DNA of 64,000 nt, taken from Maribacter sp. (GTDB lineage: Bacteria > Bacteroidota > Bacteroidia > Flavobacteriales > Flavobacteriaceae). Positions 40,460 to 50,151 of the stretch are shown piece after piece (the first letter of the stretch is position 1; each line of letters starts with the position of its first letter). The position numbers and the translations under genes were made by a program. The stretch is taken from positions 10,949-74,948 of the forward strand of contig JAHENB010000008.1 in assembly GCA_024643345.1 (NCBI GenBank), read 5' to 3'. The notes beneath the pieces are model-generated. The model searched no databases. It was given only the letters and a program-made list of their open reading frames with translations, and was not told where the DNA came from.

Positions 40460-42865
40460 TTACTGCGCGGCCATTCCCAGGCTTACCCTGTTCGCTTCTG
40501 CCATATTGATGTTCTCGATACCCGTAATGAGTGCATCGGGATTGAAGCTGATCGAGTTGATTCCATTTTCAACCAAAAACTGTGCGAACTCGGGATAATC
40601 ACTGGGAGCTTGGCCGCACAATCCTATTTTGGTATGGGTCTTGTGGGCCGAGGCGATGACCATGGAAATCATTTTTTTAATGCCAGGATCATTGATGTCA
40701 AAGATGTCACTGAGCAATTCGGAATCCCTATCCACGCCCAATGTCAATTGGGTCAGATCATTGGAGCCAATCGAGAAACCATCGAAGAATTGGGCAAATT
40801 CCTCCGCCAAAATAACGTTGTTGGGTATTTCAGTCATCATGTACAATTGCAGTCCATTTTCGCCCCGCTTCAATCCATACCCGTGCATGAGATCTACCAC
40901 TTTCCTGGCTTCTTTCAAGGTGCGACAAAACGGAATCATGATTTTTACATTTTCCAAGCCCATGGCTTCACGCACCATTTTCATGGCCCTGCACTCCAAT
41001 TCGAAAGCCTCTTGATATTTGGGATGGTAGTAGCGCGAAGCGCCGCGAAACCCGATCATGGGATTTGATTCGATAGGTTCGAACTGCTGTCCACCGATCA
41101 GATTGGCATATTCATTGGATTTAAAATCGCTCATACGAACGATGACGTTTTTTGGATGGAACGCCGCTGCAATCGTGGCCACGCCTTCCGCCAGCTTTTG
41201 TACAAAATAATCGGCTTTGTTCGGAAAGTGATGGGTAAGCTTTTGAATCTTTTCCCTGACCTTTTCATCTTCGATAAGGTCAAAATGTTTTAAGGCCATT
41301 GGGTGTATCTGGATGGCGTTGTTGATGACAAATTCCAACCGCATCAGGCCTACCCCTGCGGTGGGATAAAACGAAAGCAGAAAGGCTTGGTCGGGATCGG
41401 CCAAAATAAGCATCGGCTCGGTTTTGGGCGTTTTTAAGGTCGAGATATCCACTTCCTTTTCCTCCCATTTTAAAATACCTTCATAAACATTACCGGTATC
41501 GCCCTCAGCGCAAGAAATGGTTATTTCCTGGCCGTCATGTATCATTTTGGTAGCGTTCTCGGTTCCCACAATGGCCGCGGCCCCGACCTCGCGTGCCACG
41601 ATCGCGGCATGGCTGGTACGTCCGCCTTGGTCTGTGATGATGCCCCCTGCTTTTTTTAAGATGGGATCCCAATCGGGATTGGTCTTTTCCGTCACCAAGA
41701 TTTCCCCTTCCCTGAGTTTATGGGCTTCTGTGGGCGAATGTAAGATTCTTGCCTTTCCGGCGGATATTTTATTGCCGAGCCCCATTCCATTGGTGATCAC
41801 CTTTCCTTTTTCCAATAGTTTGTACGTGACAATGCGCAGCCTGTTCTCATTGCTGCCATAAATCGTCTCCGGGCGTGCCTGAACTATAAAAAGCTCGTTC
41901 AGCAAGCCATCCTTTGCCCATTCAAGATCCATAGGCCTTCCATAATGTTCTTCAATGATCATGGACCATTCCGCCAATTTAAGGACTTCCGTATCGGTCA
42001 GCACGAATTGTTCCTGTTTGTCAAGAGCGGTATTAAGGTTCAAGGTACCGCTGCCCGAGCTGTCATAAACCATTGTTTTTTCCTTACTACCCAGCTTTCT
42101 TGAAATAATGGGTTGTTTGACGCCTTTTCTCATACTGGGCTTAAAGACGAAAAACTCATCGGGATTGATGCTGCCCTGCACAATATTTTCCCCAAGGCCC
42201 CAAACCCCGGAAACCAATACCACTTTGTCAAAACCGGAATCAGGATCTAAGGTGAAATTGACGCCCGAGCTTGCCAGATCTGAACGTACCATTAACTGAA
42301 CCCCAATGGAAAGGGCCACCTTCTGGTGATCGAACCCGTTGTCTTCGCGATATTTTATGGCGCGATCCGTAAAGAGGGAGGCATAGCACTTTTGGCAAGC
42401 TTCCAACAATTCGTTTACTCCCTTAACGTTGAGATAGCTTTCCTGCTGCCCGGCAAAACTCGCCTTCGGAAGGTCCTCAGCAGTGGCACTGCTCCGAACG
42501 GCCAGTGAAATGGCACTGCCATATGTTTTTTGTAAATCTTCATATCCTAACCGAATGGCCTCCTTAATGGCCGATGGCAGGGGAACTTTCGCAAAGCTAT
42601 TCCGGATATGGCCGCCCACTTGCCTTAAATTCGAAAAATCCTTTTTGTCCAGTTTATCGAGTTCGTTGAATATGGCTTCCTTCAGGCCCAATTGCGCAAG
42701 GTAATGCCAATAGGCAGCTGAGGTAACGGCAAATCCGTCGGGAATTTTCACCCCCTTGGAACCCAGTTTTTGGAACATTTCGCCCAATGAGGCATTTTTG
42801 CCCCCGACCTCGGGAATGTCGGTCAGCGCAATCTCATTAAATTTTTTGATAAAATTTTTCATCAT
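40460..42865 (-). CDS. ppsA: Phosphoenolpyruvate synthase
   Basis: 801 residues. Pyruvate + ATP + H2O to PEP + AMP + Pi, a gluconeogenic entry step. N-terminal ATP-grasp domain (IPEVGGKNASLGEMFQKLG, then AVRSSATAEDLPKASFAGQQESYLNV), the phosphohistidine domain (GGRTSHAAIVAREVG) and C-terminal TIM barrel with GLCGQAPSDYPEFAQFLVENGI containing the catalytic Cys. Length and order match PpsA rather than pyruvate phosphate dikinase. It has no close operon partner; 396 bp separate it from the gene upstream. Confidence 0.95.
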   Translation of the reverse strand: MMKNFIKKFNEIALTDIPEVGGKNASLGEMFQKLGSKGVKIPDGFAVTSAAYWHYLAQLGLKEAIFNELDKLDKKDFSNLRQVGGHIRNSFAKVPLPSAIKEAIRLGYEDLQKTYGSAISLAVRSSATAEDLPKASFAGQQESYLNVKGVNELLEACQKCYASLFTDRAIKYREDNGFDHQKVALSIGVQLMVRSDLASSGVNFTLDPDSGFDKVVLVSGVWGLGENIVQGSINPDEFFVFKPSMRKGVKQPIISRKLGSKEKTMVYDSSGSGTLNLNTALDKQEQFVLTDTEVLKLAEWSMIIEEHYGRPMDLEWAKDGLLNELFIVQARPETIYGSNENRLRIVTYKLLEKGKVITNGMGLGNKISAGKARILHSPTEAHKLREGEILVTEKTNPDWDPILKKAGGIITDQGGRTSHAAIVAREVGAAAIVGTENATKMIHDGQEITISCAEGDTGNVYEGILKWEEKEVDISTLKTPKTEPMLILADPDQAFLLSFYPTAGVGLMRLEFVINNAIQIHPMALKHFDLIEDEKVREKIQKLTHHFPNKADYFVQKLAEGVATIAAAFHPKNVIVRMSDFKSNEYANLIGGQQFEPIESNPMIGFRGASRYYHPKYQEAFELECRAMKMVREAMGLENVKIMIPFCRTLKEARKVVDLMHGYGLKRGENGLQLYMMTEIPNNVILAEEFAQFFDGFSIGSNDLTQLTLGVDRDSELLSDIFDINDPGIKKMISMVIASAHKTHTKIGLCGQAPSDYPEFAQFLVENGINSISFNPDALITGIENINMAEANRVSLGMAAQ

Positions 42866-43261
42866 GGCGGTATTTTAAGATGGCAACGGCAATCTTTGGA
42901 AACACAAATATCAATTGGTTTATGTGATTTTGAAATGACTTTTATCATTGGTGAAAGTCTTGCAGGGGAGAATTGCGCTTGGCATCAGGTTTGGAAGCGT
43001 TGAAATAGTGCAAACCAAGCACTCAGTATTAAGGGAGTTACCCTATCATAAAGATATTGGATCTAAAGGCGCTGATACGCTAAAAAACAATCAGACAAGA
43101 AAAAAGCTAATGGCAACATTCATTTTTCCAAAAGATCTACTCCAAAAAAGGTCTTTTTTTTAATGACCAATAGGCATGTACCGGGCGTCTGTAAATTTTC
43201 GGGATGCCTACAGGTAGTTGCAATCGAAAATACGGGGACCATTGATGGGTCTATTTTCATT
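42866..43261. other. Intergenic region upstream of ppsA
   Basis: 396 bp without a supported gene; a 71-codon plus-strand frame (42948-43163) has no recognisable content. It should hold the ppsA promoter. A T-run of eight follows a weak AAAAGA/TCTTTT pairing at about 43130-43160, too weak to call a terminator. Confidence 0.45.
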
Positions 43262-43714
43262 TTAGGTCTCTTTTCGTTTCCCTTTGATATGCCGTATTTT
43301 GATTCGATAAACGACCGGAACTCCCCCTGAATAAGTCTTGCTCGAGAATTCGCTAATAAACTCGGGATGCTTGTGCTCCTTCACGTTCAAGATATTTTTT
43401 ACCCCTTCGGCAAATAGATGCAATAGGTGCTTGGCATTGCTGCCTTTGATTTCCTCATAAGTACCGTGAACCAATACCGATTGCCAGTTACTGTTCGAAA
43501 CTATTTCCTCCACCTGCAATGAAACCGATCCGTTTTTGCGCATGGCATTTATTTTATGCCCTTCTTCGGAATAGCTGATAATCGTATTGTCGGATGGATT
43601 GTAATAATAGGTAATGGGGATGACATACGGTTCGCTTTGTGAAATGTAGCCCAAGTGGCCAATATAATTGTTCTTGAGAATTCGGATGCTTTCGTTTGAT
43701 GTTAGATCGGTCAT
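43262..43714 (-). CDS. Pyridoxamine 5'-phosphate oxidase-like protein
   Basis: 150 residues, split-barrel flavin-binding fold: NESIRILKNNYIGHLGYISQSEPYVIPITYYYN, then HKINAMRKNGSVSLQVEEI and WQSVLVHGTYEEI, the layout of small FMN- or haem-binding PNPOx-like proteins (putative FMN-binding, nitroreductase-like or general stress types). The specific substrate is unknown. Transcribed alone, downstream of glgP. Confidence 0.85.
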   Translation of the reverse strand: MTDLTSNESIRILKNNYIGHLGYISQSEPYVIPITYYYNPSDNTIISYSEEGHKINAMRKNGSVSLQVEEIVSNSNWQSVLVHGTYEEIKGSNAKHLLHLFAEGVKNILNVKEHKHPEFISEFSSKTYSGGVPVVYRIKIRHIKGKRKET

Positions 43715-43826
43715 GGATACTTCAATTTTGTAATTATTGATTCCTATATTTCAATGGATTTCCCTTTCAAAAATACCAATACAAATGTATAACCCTCAAA
43801 TGAGATTGGCGTTTATTGTTTTGAAA

Positions 43827-46364
43827 TCAGTGCTGCCAACTGATCATATTGTCTTCCAAAGGCACCGAAATACCCTCATAATTGGGTATGGCCCTGGCGG
43901 TAAAATCCGTGGCCGGCCTTGGGGTCATCAATTGGGCGTGGTACATATAGTCCCCTTTTTTTTGTTGGGCCTCGTTCTTCATTTCCACAATTTCGGGATC
44001 GCCCCCTTCAATGCCATCTGCAAATAGTTGTACCAATATGGTTTCGGGTTTTATGCTGCCCAATGAAACGGGTAATTGGAACCGATACCCCCCCACATCC
44101 TCAGTGATCTGTGATTCCCCAAAATGTATTTGTCCCCAATTACTTCTATGTTCCTGCCGTACGGCCACAATTTTTTTTCCAAGCAATCCTTTATTCTCTG
44201 CCCTTTTTTTGAAGTTGGTGGCAGCAGGCAGATAATAGTGATCTGTATATTCCCGAACCGTCCTATTGGATGAAAATTGGGGCGTAAGCAATTTCATGCT
44301 GTGCCTCATTTTTGTTGTCCACTGCTGGGGTATCCCATCTGCATCACGATCATAAAATGCGGGAATCACTTCTTGTTCCAATAAACTATATAACCTTTCT
44401 GCCTCGGCATGGTCCCAGGAAGGGTCATTGTCATGTTCTTGCCCGTCACCCAAGGCCCAGCCTACTTCGGGGGCATAAGCTTCGGCCCACCATCCGTCCA
44501 ATTCCGACAAATTGATGCCCCCGTTGACAAGAACCTTCATGCCACTTGTCCCGCAGGCTTCCCAAGGCCTTCTCGGGGTATTGATCCAAAGATCCGCACC
44601 TTGTACCAACTGTTCCGTGAGCAACATATCGCAATCACTTAAAAAAACGACATGTCGGTATACATTATATTGTTGAATGAATTGTACCCATTGCCGAATC
44701 AGGTCTTTGCTTGCCTCATCATATGGAGGTGCCTTTCCCGCAACCACCAATTGTACCGGGTGCTCTGGATTCGTTAAAAGGCGCACCAAACGTTCCTTGT
44801 CATATAAAAGCAAATTCGGACGTTTGTAGGGCACAAAACGCCGTGCGAATCCCAACGTCAACGTATTGGGATCAAAGACATCTTTTGCCATTGCCATAAG
44901 ATTGGATCCCTCGGTTGAGACCAATGATTGGTTTTCAAATCGCTGACGGACATAATTCACCAATTGGTTCCTTGAATCGTTTCGAAGTTGCCAAAGGTCT
45001 GCATCGGATACTCCGAAAATATGTTTCTCAACATGGGTCAGATCACCTCGCCATCGTTCTTTACCGCATGCCTTTGTCCAGATCCTGTCCGCAAATTCCG
45101 AATCCCAAGCGGGCATATGTACCCCGTTGGTCACATGGCCGACGGGCACTTCTGCAATGGGCCATCTTGGAAATAGATTTCTGAAAAGTTGGCGGCTTAC
45201 GGTTCCGTGCAGTCGACTTACCCCATTTACGGCCCCACTGCCATGAATGGCCAATAAAGCCATATTGAAACCTTCCGAGAAATTTAAGGGATTCTCCCTT
45301 CCAAGGGCCATCAGTTCATCAAAATGAAGATCCAGTTCATTTTTTGCATATTCTGCAAAGAACCGCCACATCAAAGAAGGGTCAAAGCAATCGAATCCAG
45401 CGGATACGGCAGTGTGGGTGGTAAATATATTTCCCGCTCTTGTAACCGACAGGGCAGATTCAAAGGTAACCCCCGTTTCTTTCATAAAATCTTTCGCACG
45501 TTCCAATATCAGAAAAGCCGCATGGCCCTCGTTCAGGTGACAAACTTCAGGCTTGATGTTCAAGGCGCTTAATAATTTCCATCCACCGATACCTAGGATA
45601 ATCTCTTGTTGGATCCGCAGATCCTGTCCGCCGCCATACACCTCGCTCGTGATACCCCGGTCGATCGGTAAATTTGAAGGGTCGTTGCTGTCCAATAGAT
45701 ATAGTTTTACGCGCCCGACCTGGACCTGCCAAGTTCGGAGCCAAACGGTATGATCGGAAATTTTGATCTTTAAACGCAACCACTCGCCATTGGGAAGCCG
45801 CAAAGGGGTTACCGGAAGTTGCCCGGGGTCGTTATATGGAAAATAGGCCTGTTGCGTTCCATTTCGATCGATCACTTGCCTAAAATAACCTTGCTGATAC
45901 AATATTCCGATGGCCACTACAGGCACGCCCAGGTCGCTTGCCGATTTCATCTGATCGCCGGCCACGTTTCCCAAGCCGCCTACATAAATGGGCAATGCTT
46001 CGCTCAACATAAATTCCATACTGAAATAGGCGACACAGCTCAGATCACAATTGGGACGGTTCTCTTGAAACCAGGTGGGTTCTGAAAAAGATCTTGCTTT
46101 CAATGCCAACAATGTGTCTACCTTTTCACGAAATGAAGGATTCGCCAACTGAGAAATCAAGCGATCATGGGATACATTTTGAAGTACGATCCAAGGATTA
46201 TGGGTTTCCATCCACAGATCTGGATCGAGACGATACCATAGTTCATCCACGGCATGGTTCCAAGACCAATACAAATCCAGCGCCAACTCGGCCAAGGATT
46301 CAACACCTTCAATATCCAATGGCAAAAAACCATATAGCGGGTTGGTGTTCATTGGTTTTTCCAT
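43827..46364 (-). CDS. glgP: Alpha-glucan phosphorylase (GT35)
   Basis: 845 residues. Cleaves terminal alpha-1,4-glucosyl units of glycogen or maltodextrin with phosphate to give glucose-1-phosphate. The N-terminal DUF3417-type segment (PLDIEGVESLAELALDLYWSWNHAVDELW), then the phosphorylase core (VAYFSMEFMLSEALPIYVGGLG) and the PLP site ACGTSGMKVLVNGGINLSELDGWW with its Lys. It has the short TIGR02094 form of bacteria. Located near PEP synthase, consistent with storage and gluconeogenic carbon flow. Confidence 0.93.
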   Translation of the reverse strand: MEKPMNTNPLYGFLPLDIEGVESLAELALDLYWSWNHAVDELWYRLDPDLWMETHNPWIVLQNVSHDRLISQLANPSFREKVDTLLALKARSFSEPTWFQENRPNCDLSCVAYFSMEFMLSEALPIYVGGLGNVAGDQMKSASDLGVPVVAIGILYQQGYFRQVIDRNGTQQAYFPYNDPGQLPVTPLRLPNGEWLRLKIKISDHTVWLRTWQVQVGRVKLYLLDSNDPSNLPIDRGITSEVYGGGQDLRIQQEIILGIGGWKLLSALNIKPEVCHLNEGHAAFLILERAKDFMKETGVTFESALSVTRAGNIFTTHTAVSAGFDCFDPSLMWRFFAEYAKNELDLHFDELMALGRENPLNFSEGFNMALLAIHGSGAVNGVSRLHGTVSRQLFRNLFPRWPIAEVPVGHVTNGVHMPAWDSEFADRIWTKACGKERWRGDLTHVEKHIFGVSDADLWQLRNDSRNQLVNYVRQRFENQSLVSTEGSNLMAMAKDVFDPNTLTLGFARRFVPYKRPNLLLYDKERLVRLLTNPEHPVQLVVAGKAPPYDEASKDLIRQWVQFIQQYNVYRHVVFLSDCDMLLTEQLVQGADLWINTPRRPWEACGTSGMKVLVNGGINLSELDGWWAEAYAPEVGWALGDGQEHDNDPSWDHAEAERLYSLLEQEVIPAFYDRDADGIPQQWTTKMRHSMKLLTPQFSSNRTVREYTDHYYLPAATNFKKRAENKGLLGKKIVAVRQEHRSNWGQIHFGESQITEDVGGYRFQLPVSLGSIKPETILVQLFADGIEGGDPEIVEMKNEAQQKKGDYMYHAQLMTPRPATDFTARAIPNYEGISVPLEDNMISWQH

Positions 46365-46588
46365 ATTTCTTTTTAGCCCATAACGATTTTGGTTCAGGCA
46401 ACATCTGAATTACACTGAACTCAAACATCCATGGCCGTTAAAGGTAAAAAGAAGCAATGCCTTCGCTAATGACCAATATCATTTGTACAGAAAATGGTCC
46501 TTTATTTTCATGATGAAAACGAACCGAAATATCCAGTAAATGCAGAAGGATATTGGAAGATGGGCAACCTAACCCAAGAACATGTTCC

Positions 46589-47149
46589 TTATTGCTGGGC
46601 CATTTCCAAATTAATGGTCATCGCAACCTCATCTCCCACAGGGGCTCTGTCTGCGCCAACGTTAAAATCTTGACGGTTTAGCGTTCCGGTCAGCTTTAAT
46701 CCTGCTTTCAGCTTTTGGCTCCGCTGATCCGTGATGATCCCGTTTAGTTTACCCTCGAGCATAACAGACTTGGTAACTCCATGCAGATTGAGGTCACCTT
46801 TTAATATAAAGGTTTTGTCTCCCGTTTTTTCATAGGAGGTAGTAGTGAATGTCATGGTAGGATAGGCGGCCACTTCAAAAAAACGGTCACTTCTTAAATC
46901 ATCGTCCCTTCTTGCATTGTCTGTATCTACACTTGTAGTTTGAATACTTACTTTGAAAGAAGGCGAATCGAAAGCATCACTGGCCGTCGCTTCGATATCG
47001 AAATCAGCAAATTTTCCCTGCACTTCTGAGATCATCAGGTGCGTGATGCTAAAATTGATGCTCGAATGGGCCTTATCTGCCTTCCATGTACTCTGCGCCG
47101 AAAGGGTGGCACCAATCATTAAGATTGAAACTAAAATCGATTTTCCCAT
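46589..47149 (-). CDS. YceI family periplasmic protein
   Basis: 186 residues. Signal peptide MGKSILVSILMIGATLSAQ, then the lipocalin-like YceI domain: WKADKAHSSINFSITHLMISEVQGKFADFD, RDDDLRSDRFFEVAAYPTMTF, DLNLHGVTKSVMLE. YceI proteins bind isoprenoids such as polyprenyl chains; the role here is unknown. Standalone transcription unit, 79 bp upstream of the haem-binding gene. Confidence 0.93.
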   Translation of the reverse strand: MGKSILVSILMIGATLSAQSTWKADKAHSSINFSITHLMISEVQGKFADFDIEATASDAFDSPSFKVSIQTTSVDTDNARRDDDLRSDRFFEVAAYPTMTFTTTSYEKTGDKTFILKGDLNLHGVTKSVMLEGKLNGIITDQRSQKLKAGLKLTGTLNRQDFNVGADRAPVGDEVAMTINLEMAQQ

Positions 47150-47228
47150 GATGTATGAAATTGATTATTAATGAATCCTCTTTTGTTTTTTTCTTGTCCA
47201 ATGCCTTTCACCTCCTGTCCAAAGGTTT

Positions 47229-47741
47229 TCATTCCGATGGCGGGGGACCTTGTCTTTTTGGCATGACAAGGCTATCCGCCGGATAGCTATTTTTCAGATA
47301 GGTCATTTGGGCCTTGGCCCAATCAGTGATTTTTTCGCGTTGATCGTCGGTGAGCTTCGCTTCCGAATGAAGGCCTAAATACGTATAGTCGGCTAAGGGC
47401 ATCTCCTTTTTCTCCACCATTTCAATGGTCTCTTCGAACTTATGGTTTTGGATGGCAATGGGCATTTTGGTAAAGGTGGAAAAATTCAAGTGTCTTTTCC
47501 CATCCACAACATGATCGTTGAGCCACCACGCCACAGGTTGAACATTGGCGTACCAAGGGTATTCTGTTTTGTTTGAATGGCAGTCATTACAGGAAACCTG
47601 TAGAAGTTGAGCAACATCTTCCGAAACTGGATATTTGGTGGCAATATCATAGGTTAAATCGTTCGACTCATTTCTGTCGGGACGGATAAATTGGATAATT
47701 ATCAAAACGATTCCCAATCCTATTAAAATTTTTTTCAGCAT
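47229..47741 (-). CDS. Haem-binding domain protein with CxxCH motif
   Basis: 170 residues with an N-terminal membrane anchor (ILIGLGIVLIIIQFI). The sequence LQVSCNDCHSNKTEYPWYANVQPVAWW carries a CxxCH haem c site (C51, C54, H55), followed by KMPIAIQNHKFEET and a C-terminal helix. Matches the Haem_bd family of Bacteroidota. Periplasmic, function unknown; an electron-transfer role is possible but unproven. Confidence 0.88.
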   Translation of the reverse strand: MLKKILIGLGIVLIIIQFIRPDRNESNDLTYDIATKYPVSEDVAQLLQVSCNDCHSNKTEYPWYANVQPVAWWLNDHVVDGKRHLNFSTFTKMPIAIQNHKFEETIEMVEKKEMPLADYTYLGLHSEAKLTDDQREKITDWAKAQMTYLKNSYPADSLVMPKRQGPPPSE

Positions 47742-47820
47742 CTCAAACGGAATTTTGTTATAACACTTAAACCTTTATGCTATGACATCAGATTTATCAA
47801 AAGGTTTAATCCATATTTAA

Positions 47821-50130
47821 TTATTTGTATTTGGATACCCGGGCGTCATCAATTACCCCTTTCCAGTTCAACCCAAAGGCAAAATCGTAGGAGCTACCCT
47901 CAGAATCGACATATGGTCTCATATCCCTGGGTACGTCTTCGAATTGTTCTTCCACCGTTTTCATATCGGCAGGCATTTGGAAGGGCAGTAAGGCCGAGGG
48001 CTCGGCAGCACCGGAAATAATGTCCATCAAAGCCTGGTCCTGAACTCCCATATGCACTACAATAGCCGATGCATTGACCTCGACTTCAGAAAAAACCATG
48101 GGTTTTGAAATATTCACGATCACGATGACCGGTTTGGTCCCCATTTCCTTTTTGGTGTCGTTCACCATTTTCATATCGGTTACATTCGAAGACGTTATGG
48201 TTTTGTCCTTGTATGAGCGGTTTGTAAAATCTTCCAACGGGCTTCCTCCCGCCAAACTGGTCGCCCGGGCATCCATTGCGGAATAGGGTGCATATTGCAG
48301 GCTGATGGGCACATAACCATTGCCGCCCTTGGCCAGATCTTCCCTATCGTAGCCTACGCCACCATCCGGACTTTGAATGCCCACCAAAGCGAAGTCGGCA
48401 TCTTTTGGATTATAGACCACCTCAAAATATTTGGCCAAAACCTCCATATTAAAAGGATATTCTGTTTTTTCCGGAGTTTCCATGCCGAACCAGTTCTTAC
48501 TGGCAGCAATATACCTTTGGGGTACATATACCTTTTGTCTCGTTTTTATTGGCAGGGTATTTTTTTGGTTCTTGAGCATCACAATAGAGCGAAGTTGCGC
48601 ATCATAACCCGCCTTCATGAACTCGGGATTGCCGACAATTTTTTCGGTTTCCGCCACTTCCAGGTAGGGGTTTTCGAAAAGGCCCACCCTAAAAATATTT
48701 TTCAGCAGTCGAACCGCCGAGGTTTCATAACGTTGGCGCATAAATAGCTCCCCATGGTCTGCAACGCCCAACCGATAGGCCTCGAGAACTGGTCCCATAT
48801 CGTTGTTGCCGCCAAATTGGTCAACTCCCGCCTCGATGACCTTATAATGGCGTTCGGCAACGGTCATGGTCTCCACGCCCCAACTTTTGCCTTCGAACAA
48901 ATCAACGGCGGTCACATCGCGTGTAACGCCCCAATCGGTGCATACTACGCCATCATAACCATATTGGCCCCTTAAAAGATCCGTGATAAGGTATTGGTTG
49001 AACGCATTACCTACATTGTCACCGTTTTTTTTGTCCCGACCAAAGGAAATCGTATAATAGGGCATCACTGCAGAAGCCATTTTCGTGCTACCTTCCAATT
49101 TAAAGGCACCTTCCGTAAAGGGTTTTAAATGATCCATTAAATTATTTCCAGGATAAACGGCATAGGCCCCATAGCCAAAATGCCCGTCCCTACCCCCTTC
49201 TTCGGGGCCTCCGCCCGGCCAATGCTTGACCATAGCGTTCACACTTTGATAGCCCCAACCCTGATCTTTCCCAGAGGATTGGAATCCATCGACATAAGCC
49301 CGTGCCATATCGGTAGCTAAATCGGGGTCTTCGCCCATGGTTCCACTAAATCGGCTCCAGCGCGGTTCGGTTCCAAGGTCGATCTGAGGCGACAATGCGG
49401 TTGAAATCCCCAGAGCCCTGTATTCTTCTGATGCAATTTCACCAAATTGGCGCATCAGCCCTGGATCAAAAGAAGCGGCTATTCCCAGGGTACCCGGCCA
49501 CATTGAAATATCACCACCCGCACCTGCATTGAATTCGGCGTAGGAATCACTCCCATGCCTTGGATCTGAGCTGGTATTGACCGGAATACCCAGACCAAGG
49601 CCCTCCACATAAGCCTGTGCATTATTGTTCCATTGGGCAGCAACACTGGGGTTTTCAACACTTGTGACCAAAACATGCCTTACATGGTCTTCATTAAGGA
49701 ACTGCTTTTGCCCATCCGAGAGATCACTGGCCATGGCGCCACTTTCTTCAAAAGGTTTACCGTTATAGGTAACTGGGCCAAATCTACTTCCTCTGGCTGG
49801 AATGGATTGATGTGAACTATATAACATCAGGCCGGCAATATCTTCCAAAGACATTTTGTGGGCCAGGTCAATGGCGCGATCATCGGCCGATAAACGCCAA
49901 TCTTCATAGGCATCCAGTTTTCCATCCTTGTTCAAATCCTTGAAGGCATATTGATCTACCGTAAGAAGTTTAACCCCGGAAGTTTTGTTATAACCAAGGG
50001 TCTTGCCACCTATATTGTTCACCAGGGTATGGTCTCCCTTATCTTCTTCGGTGAATTTTGGGCTGCAGCTTGTGGCCAAAACAGCAATGCCCATAACCCA
50101 TACCGAACTTGTTCTTTTAAAAATTTTCAT
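47821..50130 (-). CDS. Glycoside hydrolase family 3 lipoprotein
   Basis: 769 residues. Lipobox VLATSC, an unusual EF-hand-like lead (FKDLNKDGKLDAYEDWRLSAD) and then the GH3 barrel: IDLAHKMSLEDIAGLMLY, STALSPQIDLGTEPRWSRFSGTMGEDPDLATDMARAYVDGFQ, and the catalytic nucleophile region YGYDGVVCTDWG. GH3 enzymes are beta-glucosidases, beta-xylosidases or N-acetylhexosaminidases; the C-terminal domain is present. Exo-acting and surface or periplasmic. Last gene of the regulator-esterase-GH3 arm. Confidence 0.9.
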   Translation of the reverse strand: MKIFKRTSSVWVMGIAVLATSCSPKFTEEDKGDHTLVNNIGGKTLGYNKTSGVKLLTVDQYAFKDLNKDGKLDAYEDWRLSADDRAIDLAHKMSLEDIAGLMLYSSHQSIPARGSRFGPVTYNGKPFEESGAMASDLSDGQKQFLNEDHVRHVLVTSVENPSVAAQWNNNAQAYVEGLGLGIPVNTSSDPRHGSDSYAEFNAGAGGDISMWPGTLGIAASFDPGLMRQFGEIASEEYRALGISTALSPQIDLGTEPRWSRFSGTMGEDPDLATDMARAYVDGFQSSGKDQGWGYQSVNAMVKHWPGGGPEEGGRDGHFGYGAYAVYPGNNLMDHLKPFTEGAFKLEGSTKMASAVMPYYTISFGRDKKNGDNVGNAFNQYLITDLLRGQYGYDGVVCTDWGVTRDVTAVDLFEGKSWGVETMTVAERHYKVIEAGVDQFGGNNDMGPVLEAYRLGVADHGELFMRQRYETSAVRLLKNIFRVGLFENPYLEVAETEKIVGNPEFMKAGYDAQLRSIVMLKNQKNTLPIKTRQKVYVPQRYIAASKNWFGMETPEKTEYPFNMEVLAKYFEVVYNPKDADFALVGIQSPDGGVGYDREDLAKGGNGYVPISLQYAPYSAMDARATSLAGGSPLEDFTNRSYKDKTITSSNVTDMKMVNDTKKEMGTKPVIVIVNISKPMVFSEVEVNASAIVVHMGVQDQALMDIISGAAEPSALLPFQMPADMKTVEEQFEDVPRDMRPYVDSEGSSYDFAFGLNWKGVIDDARVSKYK

Positions 50131-50151
50131 TGTTGATCTATGATTTTAAAA

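Noticed and set aside
40460-42865. Pyruvate phosphate dikinase instead of PEP synthase
   Set aside because: The length of 801 residues and the short N-terminal ATP-grasp arrangement with PpsA-type C-terminus fit PEP synthase; PPDK is near 900 residues.
42948-43163. 71-aa ORF upstream of ppsA
   Set aside because: No recognisable sequence; ends in a T-rich tract; probably chance.
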